DNA from: Nocardioides sp. B-3
Lineage (GTDB): Bacteria; Actinomycetota; Actinomycetes; Propionibacteriales; Nocardioidaceae
DNA length: 64,000 nucleotides
Direction: 5' to 3'
Assembly: GCF_024703895.1 (NCBI RefSeq)
Contig: NZ_CP087968.1
Location: forward strand, 3,038,001-3,102,000
Positions 8,537 through 18,275 of the stretch are shown piece after piece. The translations under genes and the position numbers were made by a program. Within the stretch, counting starts at the first letter, position 1. Each line of letters opens with the position of its first letter. Below the pieces are notes generated by a model that was not told the origin of the DNA, did not search any database, and was given only the letters and a program-made list of their open reading frames with translations.

Positions 8537-9505
8537 ATGTTCGCCGTGTACGCCGATGCCTTCTCCTCCGACGACCCGCTGTCCGGCCTCGTGGTCGGCG
8601 AGCGGCCCGACCCGACGCCGCCGCCGGGCTGGACGACCGTCACCGTCAAGGCCGCGAGCCTCAACCACCACGACCTGTGGTCGTTGCGCGGGGTCGGCCT
8701 GAAGCAGGAGAGCCTGCCGATGATCTCGGGCTGCGACGCGGCCGGGCTCGACGAGGACGGCAACGAGGTCGTCGTGCACGCGGTGATCAGCGACCCAGAC
8801 TGGTCCGGCGACGAGACCTTCGACCCGAAGCGTTCGCTGCTCTCCGAGCGGCACCGGGGCACGTTCGCCGACAAGGTGATCGTGCCGCGGGTCAACGTCA
8901 TCCCCAAGCCTGCCTCGATGAGCTTCGAGGAGGCCGCGTGCCTGCCGACGGCGTGGCTGACGGCCTACCGCATGCTCTTCACCCGGGGGTGGCCTCAAGG
9001 CCGGCGACACGGTCCTCGTGCAGGGAGCCGGTGGGGGAGTCGCCACGGCGCTGATCACCCCGGCGCGCGCCGGCGGCCTCAAGGTGCTGGCCACCAGCCG
9101 CGACGAGCACAAGCGCGCCCGCGCCCTCGAGATCGGTGCGCACGAGGTCTTCGAGTCGGGCGCCCGGCTGCCCGTCAAGGTCGACGCCGCGATGGAGACC
9201 GTGGGTCGCGCGACGTGGTCGCACTCGATCCGCTCACTGCGCCCCGGCGGCAAGATCGTCATCAGTGGCACCACGAGCGGCCCCAACCTCGACGACGCCG
9301 AGCTGACCCGGATCTTCTTCCTGCAGCTGCAGGTGATCGGCTCCACCATGGGCACCCGCGGTGAGCTGGCGTCCCCCGGTCAACCTGCTCGGCGCGTCCG
9401 GCAGCAGGCCGCTGATCGACCGGGTGCTGCCGATGGAGCAGGCCCGCGACGTTCGCCGCGATGGAGAAGGGCGACGTCTTCGGCAAGATCGTGCTGACCC
9501 GATGA
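8537..9505 (+). CDS. Zinc-type alcohol dehydrogenase / quinone oxidoreductase
   Basis: About 322 residues of the medium-chain dehydrogenase/reductase family. The N-terminal GroES-like domain has KAASLNHHDLWSLRG, and LPTAWLTAYRMLF precedes the NAD(P)-binding loop VQGAGGGVATALI near residue 160. The second half has LRPGGKIVISGTTSG. The catalytic-zinc cysteine and glutamate pattern is not obvious, so it may be a zinc-free reductase. Frameshifts appear near 8988, 9376 (CCTGG expected) and 9450. The stop overlaps the start of the next gene (ATGA at 9502), so the two oxidoreductases are translationally coupled. The substrate is unknown. Confidence 0.8.
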
Positions 9506-10197
9506 GCACCCACGTCCTGACCGGAGCCACGTCCGGCATCGGTGCAGTCCTCGCGCGTGCCCCGGCCGAGCGCGGCGACCGCCTCGTGCTGCTCGCCCGC
9601 AACGACTCGAGATGCCGCGGCCCCGGCGACGGACTTCCCGCAGGCGCAGGTGCTCGTCGCCGACCTCGCCGACCCGGGCACCCTCAACGGGATCGGCCGC
9701 CGGGTCGACGGCCCGGTCGATTCGCTGCTGCACGTGGCGGGCGTCGTCGAGCTCGCTCCGGTCTCCCGGTTGCGGCTCCAGCACTTCGAGGAGCAGCTGG
9801 CCGTCAACCTGACGTCACCGGCCGTACTGACGCGCGAGCTCCTCCCGCACCTGCGCGATGGCCGAGGGATCGTGCTGTTCGTGAACTCGTCGGCCGGCCT
9901 GTCGGCGAGCGCCGAGTGGTCGGCGTACGCCGCGTCCAAGTTCGGGCTGCGCGCTGGCCGACGCTGCGCGCCGAGGAGATCGAGCATGGCGTCCGCGTGA
10001 CCACCGTCTATCCGAGCCGCACCGCCACGGCGATGCAGGAGAAGGTGCACGAGCAGGAGGGGCAGACCTACGACGCGTCGAGGTGGATCACGCCGGAGAC
10101 GGTGGTCTCGACGGTGCTGCACGTGCTCGACCTGCCCGCCGACGCGACCATCCCCGACGTCACCGTCCGTCCGGTCGTGCCGCGTCCCAGCCGCTAG
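9502..10197 (+). CDS. Short-chain dehydrogenase/reductase
   Basis: About 230 residues of the classical SDR family. The cofactor motif is TGATSGIGAVLA at residues 6-17, the stabilising motif is HVAGVVE, and the catalytic Ser and YxxxK are seen in NSSAGLSASAEWSAYAASKFG. PSRTATAMQ near the C-terminus is the usual SDR PGxxxT region. The expected Leu in LARALAERG reads Pro (9563), another CCTGG position. Frameshifts occur near 9630 and 9957. It overlaps the upstream dehydrogenase by four bases and converges on the TetR gene nine bases downstream. Confidence 0.85.
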   Translation: MSTHVLTGATSGIGAVLARAPAERGDRLVLLARNDSRCRGPGDGLPAGAGARRRPRRPGHPQRDRPPGRRPGRFAAARGGRRRARSGLPVAAPALRGAAGRQPDVTGRTDARAPPAPARWPRDRAVRELVGRPVGERRVVGVRRVQVRAARWPTLRAEEIEHGVRVTTVYPSRTATAMQEKVHEQEGQTYDASRWITPETVVSTVLHVLDLPADATIPDVTVRPVVPRPSR

Positions 10198-10206
10198 CGC
10201 CGGGAC

Positions 10207-10836
10207 CTAGCGGCGCGACTTCCAGTTCAGGGCGCCCACCATCAGCATCCGCAGCTGGGTGCGGGTCTCGACCCGGGATCCGGGCCTCCGCCTCCGGCGC
10301 CTCGATCAGCCGCTCGGCCGTCGTCACCACGAAGGAGACGATCAGGTCGGCGAGCAGGTTGAGGTGCTCGCTCGAGAAGGCAGCGCTGTCGGGGAGCCGG
10401 GCGACGTCGGTGGCCAGCTCGCGGGTGATCAGCTCGATCTCGTGCCGGATGGCGTCGCGCACGCGCGGCGGCCCGGCGGTGCGCTCCCGAGCGATGAACG
10501 CGTAGTGCACCCGGTGCGCCCGGACGTGGTCGGCGAGCACCGGTAGCGAGCCGTCGATGTAGTCGCGGAACTCGGGGGAGCGGAGCCAGACCTCGCGCAG
10601 CAGCCCGCGCAACGACTCGAAGCTCTCGTCGACCGGGGCCAGTCCCGGGGACTCGACGGAGTCGAAGTGCCGGTAGAACGCGGTCGGCACGATCCCGACC
10701 TCCTTGGCGACTCGGCGCAGCGAGATCGCCACGAGGCTGGTGCCCTCGGTCAGCTCGAGGGCGGCGTCCGGATCGCGCGTCGGGTGCGCTCCTTGCGCTC
10801 CACGCGGGTCTCGGTCACCTCGCTCGCTCCGGCCAT
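10207..10836 (-). CDS. TetR-family regulator of the desaturase operon
   Basis: About 210 residues. The N-terminal helix-turn-helix reads RKERTRRAI, then ISLRRVAKEVGIVPTAFYRHF, typical of TetR. The C-terminal part is the helical ligand domain. It is divergent from the ferredoxin-reductase and desaturase pair, and a perfect 18-bp palindrome lies between them. The layout resembles Pseudomonas DesT, which senses acyl-CoA saturation and controls a desaturase-oxidoreductase pair; that role is inferred here. A T is missing near 10776 (RRAILDAALEL expected, CCTGG), and a G is extra near 10272; repair gives the ending WKSRR. Confidence 0.82.
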
Positions 10837-10862
10837 GCCCGCGATCGTAGACCAGCCGATTG

Positions 10863-10958
10863 AGTGCACGTGTGTTCACGAGGTGGTGTGGATCACGCGC
10901 GCCCGCGTTGACCACGAGCGCGCATCCCGCCAGACTCATCAGTGAACATATGTTCACT
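10863..10958. promoter_or_regulatory. Paired TetR operators, divergent promoter region
   Basis: AGTGAACATATGTTCACT at 10941-10958 is a perfect 18-bp palindrome 24 bases before the reductase start. AGTGCACGTGTGTTCACG at 10863-10880 matches it at 14 of 18 positions and lies 27 bases before the TetR start. One site in front of each gene suggests autoregulation plus control of the desaturase operon. Confidence 0.72.
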
Positions 10959-10981
10959 CAAACTTTGGAAGGAGAGCCCCG

Positions 10982-12074
10982 ATGGCACTCGTCACGACTC
11001 TCTTGAGGTCCCGTGTCGCGGCCGCGCTGGCCTCGCCGCACGGCGTCGACCACTACCTCGAGCAGCTCAACCCGATGTGGGCGGCCACCGACGTGCGAGC
11101 GCGTGTCGTCGCCGTACACCGTGAGACCGAGACGCCCGGCGCGTGCGTCGCGACCGTCACCCTGCAGCCGACCAGCACTGGCGCGGGCACCGTGCCGGGC
11201 AGTACGTCCAGGTCGGCGTCGAGCTGCCGGGCAGCGCGCGCCGGCTGACGCGGTGCTTCTCCATCTCGTCCGCGGCGTCGCTGCCGGGGGAGCAGATCAC
11301 CCTGACGATCCGCGCCCACGACGAGGGCCAGGTCAGCAAGTTCTCGGTCCACGAGGCGCGACCCGGGCAGATGGTGCACCTGAGCCGGAGCCGAGGGCGA
11401 CTTCACGCTGCACGAGAGCGCGGCAACCCCGACCAACAACCGGCTGGTGTTCATCACGGGCGGGTCGGGCATCACGCCCGCCATGTCCATCGTCCGCACG
11501 CTGTTGCGCGACGGCTACGACGGCCGGGCCAACCGCAAGGTCACGTTCCTGCACTTCGCGCGCAGCGAGGCCGACCAGATCTACGGTGCCGAGCTGGCCG
11601 AGATCGCCGCGGCCGACAACCACGTCGACGTCCATCTGCGGTACGGCGACCAGCTGTTCAGCGAGTTCGAGCTGCGTCGGCTTGTGCCGGACCACCGCGA
11701 CACCGACACCCGGGTCTGTGGCCCGGGTGGGTTGGTCGATCTCGTCCGCGACGCCTACGACGGCTCGGACCGGCTCCGCGTCGAGTTCTTCAAGCCGCCG
11801 ACCGTCTCCACCGGCACTGCCGAGGGCGAGGTCAGCTTCACCCGCTCGGGCCAGCACGCGGCCAACGACGGCGCCTCGCTGCTCGAGCAGGCCGAGGCCC
11901 CCGGGCCTGAAGCCGGAGTTCGGCTGCCGGATGGGCATCTGCTTCTCCTGCACTGCCACCAAGACAGACGGCACCGTCCGCAACATCTTGACGGGCGAGG
12001 AATCCTCCCTGCCCGACGAAGACATCCGCATCTGCGTGAGCGCGCCCGTCGGCGACTGCTCCGTGGACCTCTGA
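10982..12074 (+). CDS. Ferredoxin reductase with C-terminal 2Fe-2S domain
   Basis: About 364 residues. An FNR-type flavin domain has RCFSISS (FAD) near residue 95 and ITGGSGITPAMSIVRTLL (NAD(P)) near residue 155, followed by CGPGG. The C-terminus is a plant-type ferredoxin with cysteines in FGCRMGICFSC and a fourth in ICVSAP. Mycobacterium tuberculosis Rv3230c has this architecture and delivers electrons to the desaturase DesA3. Here the desaturase gene follows 11 bases downstream, so the same pairing is likely. ATG at 10982 has a GGAGAG ribosome site. Frameshifts occur near 11190, 11393 (CCAGG reads CCGGAG) and 11908 (CCTGG expected). Confidence 0.9.
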
Positions 12075-12085
12075 AGGGAAGTCGC

Positions 12086-13210
12086 ATGACCACCAAGACG
12101 AAGACCCTGACCCGCGACGAGCTCGACGAGTTCGGCCGCGAGCTCGACGCCATCCGCCAGCGCGTGATCGCCGATCTCGGCGAGGAGGACGCGGCGTACA
12201 TCCGCGGCGTCGTCAAGCGCCAGCAGCAGTTCGAGGTCGTGGGACGCGCGTTGTTCTACGTCCCGCCGGCCCGGCCGCTCGCGGTCGCGTCGCTGGCCGT
12301 CTCCAAGATCCCGGAGAACATGGAGATCGGCCACAACGTGATGCACGGGCAGTACGACTGGCTGGGTGACCCCAAGCTCAACTCCCGCATCTACGACTGG
12401 GACAACGTCTGCCCGGGCGAGCAGTGGAAGTACAGCCACAACTACATCCATCACACGTTCACCAACGTGCTCGGCAAGGACCACGACATCGGCTACGGCA
12501 TCCTCCGCATGGACAAGGACCAGCCCCGGCACCCCTACTACCTCGGCAACCCGGTCTACGCGCTGGCGTTGATGCTGTTCTTCGAGTGGGGCGTGGCGAT
12601 GCACGACCTCGAGGTCGAGAACCTCGTCAAGGGCACCCGTGAGTGGGAGCAGAACAAGTCGCTGCACGCGGGCATCATGCGCAAGGTCAAGCGTCAGGCC
12701 CTCAAGGACTACCTCCTGTTCCCGGCCCTGACCGGACCGCTGTTCCCGCTGACGCTGGCCGGCAACGCCACCGCCAACCTGATCCGCAACATCTGGGCCT
12801 TCAACATCATCTTCTGCGGTCACTTCCCCGCCGGTGTCGCGACCTTCACCGAGGACGAGTGCCTCGACGTCGAGGGGCCCAACGGGCCCGAGGAGTCGCG
12901 CGGACACTGGTACTACCGACAGCTGCTCGGCTCCGCGAACATCTCCGGCTCCAAGCTCATGCACCTGATGAGCGGCAACCTGAGCCACCAGATCGAGCAC
13001 CACCTGTTCCCCGACCTGCCGGCGCGCCGCTACCCCGAGATCGCCGTCGAGGTCCGGGAGATCTGTGAGCGCTACGACCTGCCGTACAACACCGGACCGC
13101 TGCACAAGCAGCTGTTCAGCGTCGCCAGCAAGATCTGCCGGATGGCGCTGCCGGACCGCACGTCGTCTCAGGAGACGACGCCGGTTGCCGAGCCAGCCGT
13201 CGCGGCGTGA
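12086..13210 (+). CDS. Membrane acyl-CoA / fatty acid desaturase (DesA3-like)
   Basis: A 374-residue integral membrane di-iron desaturase. The three histidine boxes are HNVMHGQYD near residue 83, HNYIHHTFTN near residue 118 and HQIEHHLFPD near residue 300. Hydrophobic segments (YALALMLFFEWGVA, LIRNIWAFNIIFCGHF) lie between them. It inserts a double bond into a fatty acyl chain, using electrons from the reductase encoded just upstream. The frame is intact. Its similarity in layout to mycobacterial DesA3 (stearoyl-CoA delta-9 desaturase) suggests that specificity, which sequence alone cannot prove. Confidence 0.92.
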   Translation: MTTKTKTLTRDELDEFGRELDAIRQRVIADLGEEDAAYIRGVVKRQQQFEVVGRALFYVPPARPLAVASLAVSKIPENMEIGHNVMHGQYDWLGDPKLNSRIYDWDNVCPGEQWKYSHNYIHHTFTNVLGKDHDIGYGILRMDKDQPRHPYYLGNPVYALALMLFFEWGVAMHDLEVENLVKGTREWEQNKSLHAGIMRKVKRQALKDYLLFPALTGPLFPLTLAGNATANLIRNIWAFNIIFCGHFPAGVATFTEDECLDVEGPNGPEESRGHWYYRQLLGSANISGSKLMHLMSGNLSHQIEHHLFPDLPARRYPEIAVEVREICERYDLPYNTGPLHKQLFSVASKICRMALPDRTSSQETTPVAEPAVAA

Positions 13211-13220
13211 CACTGGCTCC

Positions 13221-13419
13221 ATGACGAGGCTGAGCAAGACCGAGATCCGCAAGGACGCTGTCCAGGGACACCGTCGCTGCCGCCGCCACGACCGTCGGTC
13301 AGGTCACGACGATCATCACGGGGGCAGTCAAGGACGTCGCGGGCTCCATCGGCGGCCTCGCCACCGAGATCTTCGAGATCCGGGAGTCGGCCAAGAAGGC
13401 GCTGGACGACGAGGCCTGA
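13221..13419 (+). CDS. Small helical protein of unknown function
   Basis: About 65 residues once one extra G is removed at 13253, where CCAGGA reads CCAGGGA. The protein is alanine-, threonine- and valine-rich (AVQDTVAAAATTVGQVTTII) with a charged C-terminal helix (FEIRESAKKALDDEA). It has no cysteine or recognisable motif. The start ATG at 13221 lies 10 bases after the desaturase stop, so it may be the last gene of that operon. Amphipathic helix formation is plausible. I do not recognise the family. Confidence 0.5.
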
Positions 13420-13426
13420 CGTCTCA

Positions 13427-13490
13427 GGACGTCATACGCCGCTCGGACGTCATACGTGCGTCGACCCATGGGTGGACGCACGTATGACGT
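13427..13490. repeat. Long palindromic hairpin preceded by direct repeats
   Basis: GGACGTCATACG occurs at 13427-13438 and again at 13445-13456. The second copy begins a 16-bp inverted repeat: ACGTCATACGTGCGTC at 13447-13462 pairs exactly with 13475-13490, and its 12-base loop contains the palindrome ACCCATGGGT. It lies between two convergent small genes and may terminate both, but the direct repeat and palindromic loop go beyond an ordinary terminator. Confidence 0.8.
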
Positions 13491-13492
13491 TG

Positions 13493-13669
13493 TCAGTCGT
13501 CGGGGTCGTCGGATCGTGCCAGCCGGGTGGCGAAGCGCTCGATCGGCGTCTCGAACTCGGGGAACGTGTCGACGAAGACCTGCAGCTCCTCGGCCAACCA
13601 CGCCGGGGTGACCTCTTCGTCACCCCGGCGCTTGACGAGCTCCTCGAGCCCTCGGTCCGTGAAGTACAT
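13493..13669 (-). CDS. DUF6104-like small conserved protein
   Basis: A complete 58-residue protein beginning MYFTDRGLEELVKRRGDEE, with WLAEELQVFVDTFPEFETPIERFATRLAR and an acidic end (DDPDD). From memory, actinobacteria carry a conserved protein of this length and opening, annotated DUF6104, of unknown function. It is very acidic with no membrane segment. The start lies six bases downstream of the kgd stop on the same strand, so it is probably co-transcribed with kgd. Confidence 0.78.
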   Translation of the reverse strand: MYFTDRGLEELVKRRGDEEVTPAWLAEELQVFVDTFPEFETPIERFATRLARSDDPDD

Positions 13670-13675
13670 CGAGCC

Positions 13676-16600
13676 TCAGTAGTCGCCGGCCGGCTTCGCG
13701 GCGGGTACGGCGAACGCCGCGTCGAGCAGTGACTTCTGCTCCTCCGCGTGGCGCTTGATCGTGCCCACCGACGGCGAGGCGGACTCGGGCCGGGTGACGG
13801 GCTCGACGGTGAGGTCGAGACCGGGCCACACGTTGAGCTGGTAGTGCGGCCACGGGCCCATGTTGGCGGGCTCGTCCTGCACCCAGCGCACGGCCTTGAG
13901 GTTCGGGTACTTGGAGATCTCGGCGACGATCTCGTCGGCCGGTCGCGGGTAGAGCCGCTCCACGCGACCGATGGCGAAGGTCTCGCCGTTGTCGCGCTTG
14001 GCCCGCTCCACCGCCGGGTCCCGGGTGACGCGGCCCGAGCAGAGCAGCAGCGTCTCGACCTTGGCGGGGTCAGCCGTGTCGTCGCCGATGAAGGGACGGA
14101 ACGTCGTGTCGCCGGTGAAGTCCTCGGGCTGCGAGGCGGCTTCCCTTGCGCTTGAGCATCGACTTGGGCGTGAACACGATCAGCGGACGGTGCTCCTCAC
14201 CCGTGGGAGTGCTGGCGCAGCAGGTGGAAGTAGGACGCGGGCGTCGAGGGCTGCGCAACCACCATGGCGTCCTCCGCACACATGGTGAGGAAGCGCTCGA
14301 TGCGGGCCGACGAGTGGTCGGGACCCCGGCCCTCGTAGCCGTGGGGAGCAGCAGCACGACGCCGGACTGCTGGCGCCACTTGGTCTGACCGGCGGAGATG
14401 AACTCGTCGATCACCGTCTGGGCGCCGTTGACGAAGTCACCGAACTGCGCCTCCCACAGGACCGGGGCGTCGGGACGGGCCACGGAGTAGCCGTACTCGA
14501 AGCCGAGGGCGGCGTACTCGGAGAGCAGCGAGTCGTAGACGTGGAACTTGGCCCGGTCCTCGGTGAGGTGGGTCAGCGGCGTCCACTCGTCTGCGTTGGT
14601 GCGGTCGATGATGGTCGCGAACCGCGAGACGAACGTGCCGCGGCGCGAGTCCCGGCCGGCCGGGCGGACCGGGCGACCGTCCATCAGCAGCGAGCCGAAC
14701 GCCGGGATCTCGCCGGTGCCCCAGTCGATCGGGCCACTGGTGATCGCGGTCGAGCGACGCTGCAGCTGCGGCATCACCTTCGGGTGGACGGTGAAGCCCT
14801 CCGGCGGGGTGACGTAGGCGTCGGCGATCCGCTTGAGCACCTCGGGCCCGACGGCGGTGGTGAACTCGCCCGCCGGCTTGTCGGGGTAGTCCGGGACGGT
14901 GGTCCACTCGGAGACCGTGTCGTTGCTGGCCTCGCGGACCTCGGTGAAGACCCGCTCCAGCTGCAGCTGGTAGTCCTTGAGGACCTGCTCGGCCTCCTCG
15001 ACGGTGATGTCGCCACGGCCGATCAGGGACTCGGTGTAGAGCTTGCGAACCGACCGCTTCTGCTCGATCAGGTCGTACATGAGGGGCTGCGTGTACGACG
15101 GGTCGTCACCCTCGTTGTGTCCGCGGCGGCGGTAGCAGACGAGATCGATGACGACGTCCTTGTTGAAGGCCCGGCGGTACTCAGAACGCGAGCCGGGCGA
15201 CGCGGATGCACGCCTCCGGGTCGTCACCGTTGACGTGGAAGATCGGTGCCCGGACCATCCGTGCCACGTCGGTGCAGTAGAGCGACGAGCGCGACGAACC
15301 GGGGGACGTGGTGAAGCCGACTCGGTTGTTGACGACGACGTGGATCGTGCCGCCGGTGCGGTAGCCCGCGCAGCTGCGACAGGTTGAGCGTCTCGGCGAC
15401 GACACCTCGGCCGGCGAACGCCGCGTCACCGTGGACGAGCAGCGGCAGCACCGGGTAGTCGGCGCCCTTGTTGAGCACGTCCTGCTTGGCGCGGGCGATG
15501 CCCTCGAGCACCGGGTCGACGGCCTCGAGGTGGGACGGGTTGGCAGCGACGGACACCTTGATCGTGTCGCCGAGCCCGGACAGGAAGATGCCCTCTGCCC
15601 CGAGGTGGTACTTCACGTCGCCCGAGCCCCTGGGACCGTGCGCGGGTCGATGTTGCCCTCGAACTCGCGGAAGATCTGGCTGTACTTCTTGCCGACGATG
15701 TTGGCCAGCACGTTGAGCCGACCACGGTGCGCCATACCGATCGTGACCTCGTCGAGGCCCGCCTCGGCGGCCGCCTCGCAGATCTCGTCGAGCACCGGGA
15801 TCGTGGTCTCGCCACCCTCGAGGCTGAACCGCTTCTGGCCGACGAATTTCGTCTGCAGGAAGGTCTCGAACGCCTCGGCCCTGGTTGAGCTTGAGCAGGA
15901 TCCGGAGCTGCTCCTCGCGGGGCGGCTTGGTGTGCGGTTGCTCGACGCGCTGCTGGACCCATCGGCGCTGCTCGGGATCCATGATGTGCATGTACTCGAT
16001 GCCGACCGTGCGGCAGTAGGAGTCGCGAAGGATGCCCAGCACGCTGCGCAGCTTCATGAAGCTGCGAGCGCCACCAGAACTCACCGGTCGCGAACTCGCG
16101 GTCGAGGTCCCACAGGGTCAGGCCGTGCTCCTCGACCTCGAGGTCGGGGTGGCTGCGCTGCTTGTACTCCAGCGGGTCGGTGTCGGCCATCAGGTGGCCG
16201 CGCACGCGGTAGGCGTGGATCAGCTCGAGGATCCGGGCCTGCTTGCTGACGTCGTCGTCGTGACTGGCGGAGACGTCCCGGGCCCAGCGGATGGGCTCGT
16301 AGGGGATCCGCAGGGCGCGGAAGATCTCGTCGTAGAAGCCGCCGTCGCCGAGCAGCAGCTGGTGCACGGCACGGAGGAACTCGCCGGACTGTGCGCCCCG
16401 GATGACGCGGTGGTCGTAGGTGGACGTCATCGTCATGATGCGCGAGACGGCGTTGCGGGTCAGGGTCTCCTCGGAGGCACCCCCGGGACTCCGGCGGGTA
16501 GTCCATCGAGCCGACACCGATGATCGCGGCTCGGCCCTGCATCAGCCGTGGCACCGAGTTGTTGGTGCCCGGGCCACCGACGTTGGTCAGGCTGACGGTC

Positions 16601-17469
16601 GTGCCGGAGTAGTCCTCCATCGTCAGCTTGTTGTCCTTGGCCTTGCGCACGATCTCTTCGTACGCCGTCCAGAACTGTGCGAAGTCCATGGACTCGCAGC
16701 CCTTGATGGAGGGAGCCACGAGCTGACGAGTGCCGTCGGCCTTGGTCTGGTCGATCGCCGGAGCCGAGGTTGATGTGCGCCGGCGTCACCATGGTCGGCT
16801 TGCCGTCGGTCTCGGCGAAGGTGTTGTTCATCGCCGGCTGCGTCTTGATCGCCTTGACGATGGCGTAGCCGATCAGGTGCGTGAAGGAGACCTTGCCGCC
16901 CCGCGCGCTTGAGGTGGTTGTTGATGACGATGCGGTTGTCCCAGAGCAGCTTGACCGGGATGTTGCGCACGCTCGTCGCGGTGGGCACCGAGAGCGAGAT
17001 GTCCATGTTCTTCGCCGTGGCGGCGGGGATGCCGCGCAGCACGGTGTAGGTCGGCTCGTCCCCTGGTCTCCGCAGGCGCGGCCGGCTTGGGGTCCTTCGC
17101 GACCGGCGTCGTGGTGCCCGCGGCGGGCTCGGCGGCAGCGGCGGTGGGCCGCGGCTTGGCCTGCGCGGCCGGAGCCGGCGCGGCAGCAGCGGCGGGGGCC
17201 GCAGCGGTGGGGGCCGCAGGGGTTGCCGGGGCGGCCGCCTTGGCAGGAGCGGGTGCGGGAGTGGCTGCCGGAGCGGCCGCGGGCGTGCCGGCGGCGCTCG
17301 CCGAGGGCTTGCCGTTGGCCGAGAAGTAGGCGGCCCATTCAGCCGTGACACTGCCCGGATCCGCGGCATACTGCTCGCGCATCTCGTCCACGAGCCACTC
17401 GTTGGCTCCCGGGTCGGAGGACGGGGCAACGGACGTGTTGCCGGACTGATCGGTGGGGGACTGCGGCAC
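13676..17469 (-). CDS. kgd: Multifunctional 2-oxoglutarate enzyme, E2-E1 fusion
   Basis: About 1264 residues: the actinobacterial KGD/OdhA protein that runs the 2-oxoglutarate step of the TCA cycle. The N-terminal helix ([19 protein letters not shown]) is followed by an Ala/Pro-rich linker, then an E2-type acyltransferase core (PTYTVLRGI to TYDHRVI, with its active-site His) and a SucA-like E1 domain with thiamine-diphosphate motifs ([39 protein letters not shown]). About a dozen frameshifts are apparent (for example 14151, 14346, 15182, 15630, 15884, 16760, 16905 and 17060), several at CCAGG. The full domain series is present in order. GTG at 17469 is the start. Confidence 0.9.
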
Positions 17470-17632
17470 GGCTTGCTTCGCCTCTTCCGGATGGCAGATG
17501 TGTGTATGTGCGATCGGTTGTCAAGGCTAGTCCCACACGCGCACAAATGCAGGGCGGGTCCACGTGTTTGGGGCAAGGTGTCATCAGCGCCACACGCGCC
17601 ACCAGCAACACATGCGCCCCACTGGAGAATGA

Positions 17633-18275
17633 ATGCGTACTGCCTTCCCGGGTCACCCCCCGCGGGCCCGGGGCCCGGCCGGCATCCTGATGCTCGGCCT
17701 CGCCCTCGTCTTCTCGTGCACCACCCTCTCCGGCTGCAGCCCGGACTCTGCCACCGGACCTTCGCGTTCGGGTGGCGCGACGGCCCGTCACGTCGGCGTC
17801 ACGACTCCGGCACGACGGGGACGGTCCCACCGCGCTGGCCACGTCCGCCGACATCGGCCGGATCATCGGGCGGCTTCCCGGCAGCCGGCGCAAGGCCGTG
17901 CGCAAGGAGGTCACCGCCGTCGTCGACCGCTGGTGGGAGGCCGCCTACCTGTCCGGGGCCGGTCAGGCGACCGACCCGGCACGGGCGTTCCCCGGGTTCA
18001 CACCGGGAGCCCGCAAGCGGGCGACCTTCGACCGCGCGCTGATGACCAACGCCGATCTCGACACCGACACGATCTCCCCGCTGATGCGCAAGGTGCGACT
18101 CGACCTGCTCGCGGTCAACCAGCGTGCCCGCTCCGTGACGGCCCGCTTCGACCTCCGCGTCCGCACCACCGGTGAGCGCAACCGCCGGCTCCGGGTGCGT
18201 GGCCGGCTGTTCCTGACCCGCAAGGCCGACGGCTGGCGGGTCTTCGGCTACGACGTCTCGAAGGGATGGCTGTGA
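17633..18275 (+). CDS. Putative lipoprotein
   Basis: About 213 residues. The N-terminus has a hydrophobic stretch, AGILMLGLALVFSC, followed by a lipobox (LSGC) near residue 34, so export and lipid anchoring are likely. The mature part contains RRKAVRKEVTAVVDRWWEAAYL and ends in a beta-rich region (RSVTARFDLRVR, GRLFLTRKADGWRVFGYDV). I do not recognise the family; the C-terminal fold looks like an NTF2-type extracytoplasmic domain. One or two frameshifts lie near 17800-17825. Its stop overlaps the LCP gene start (TGATG), so the two are coupled. Confidence 0.65.

Noticed and set aside
6958..8907. Long minus-strand frame opposite malic enzyme and the serine hydrolase
   Set aside because: The sense genes are well supported, and the antisense translation is Arg/Pro-rich without motifs.
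11333..13252. Long minus-strand frame opposite the reductase and desaturase
   Set aside because: The plus-strand genes have complete catalytic motifs. The antisense frame is an artefact of third-position GC bias.
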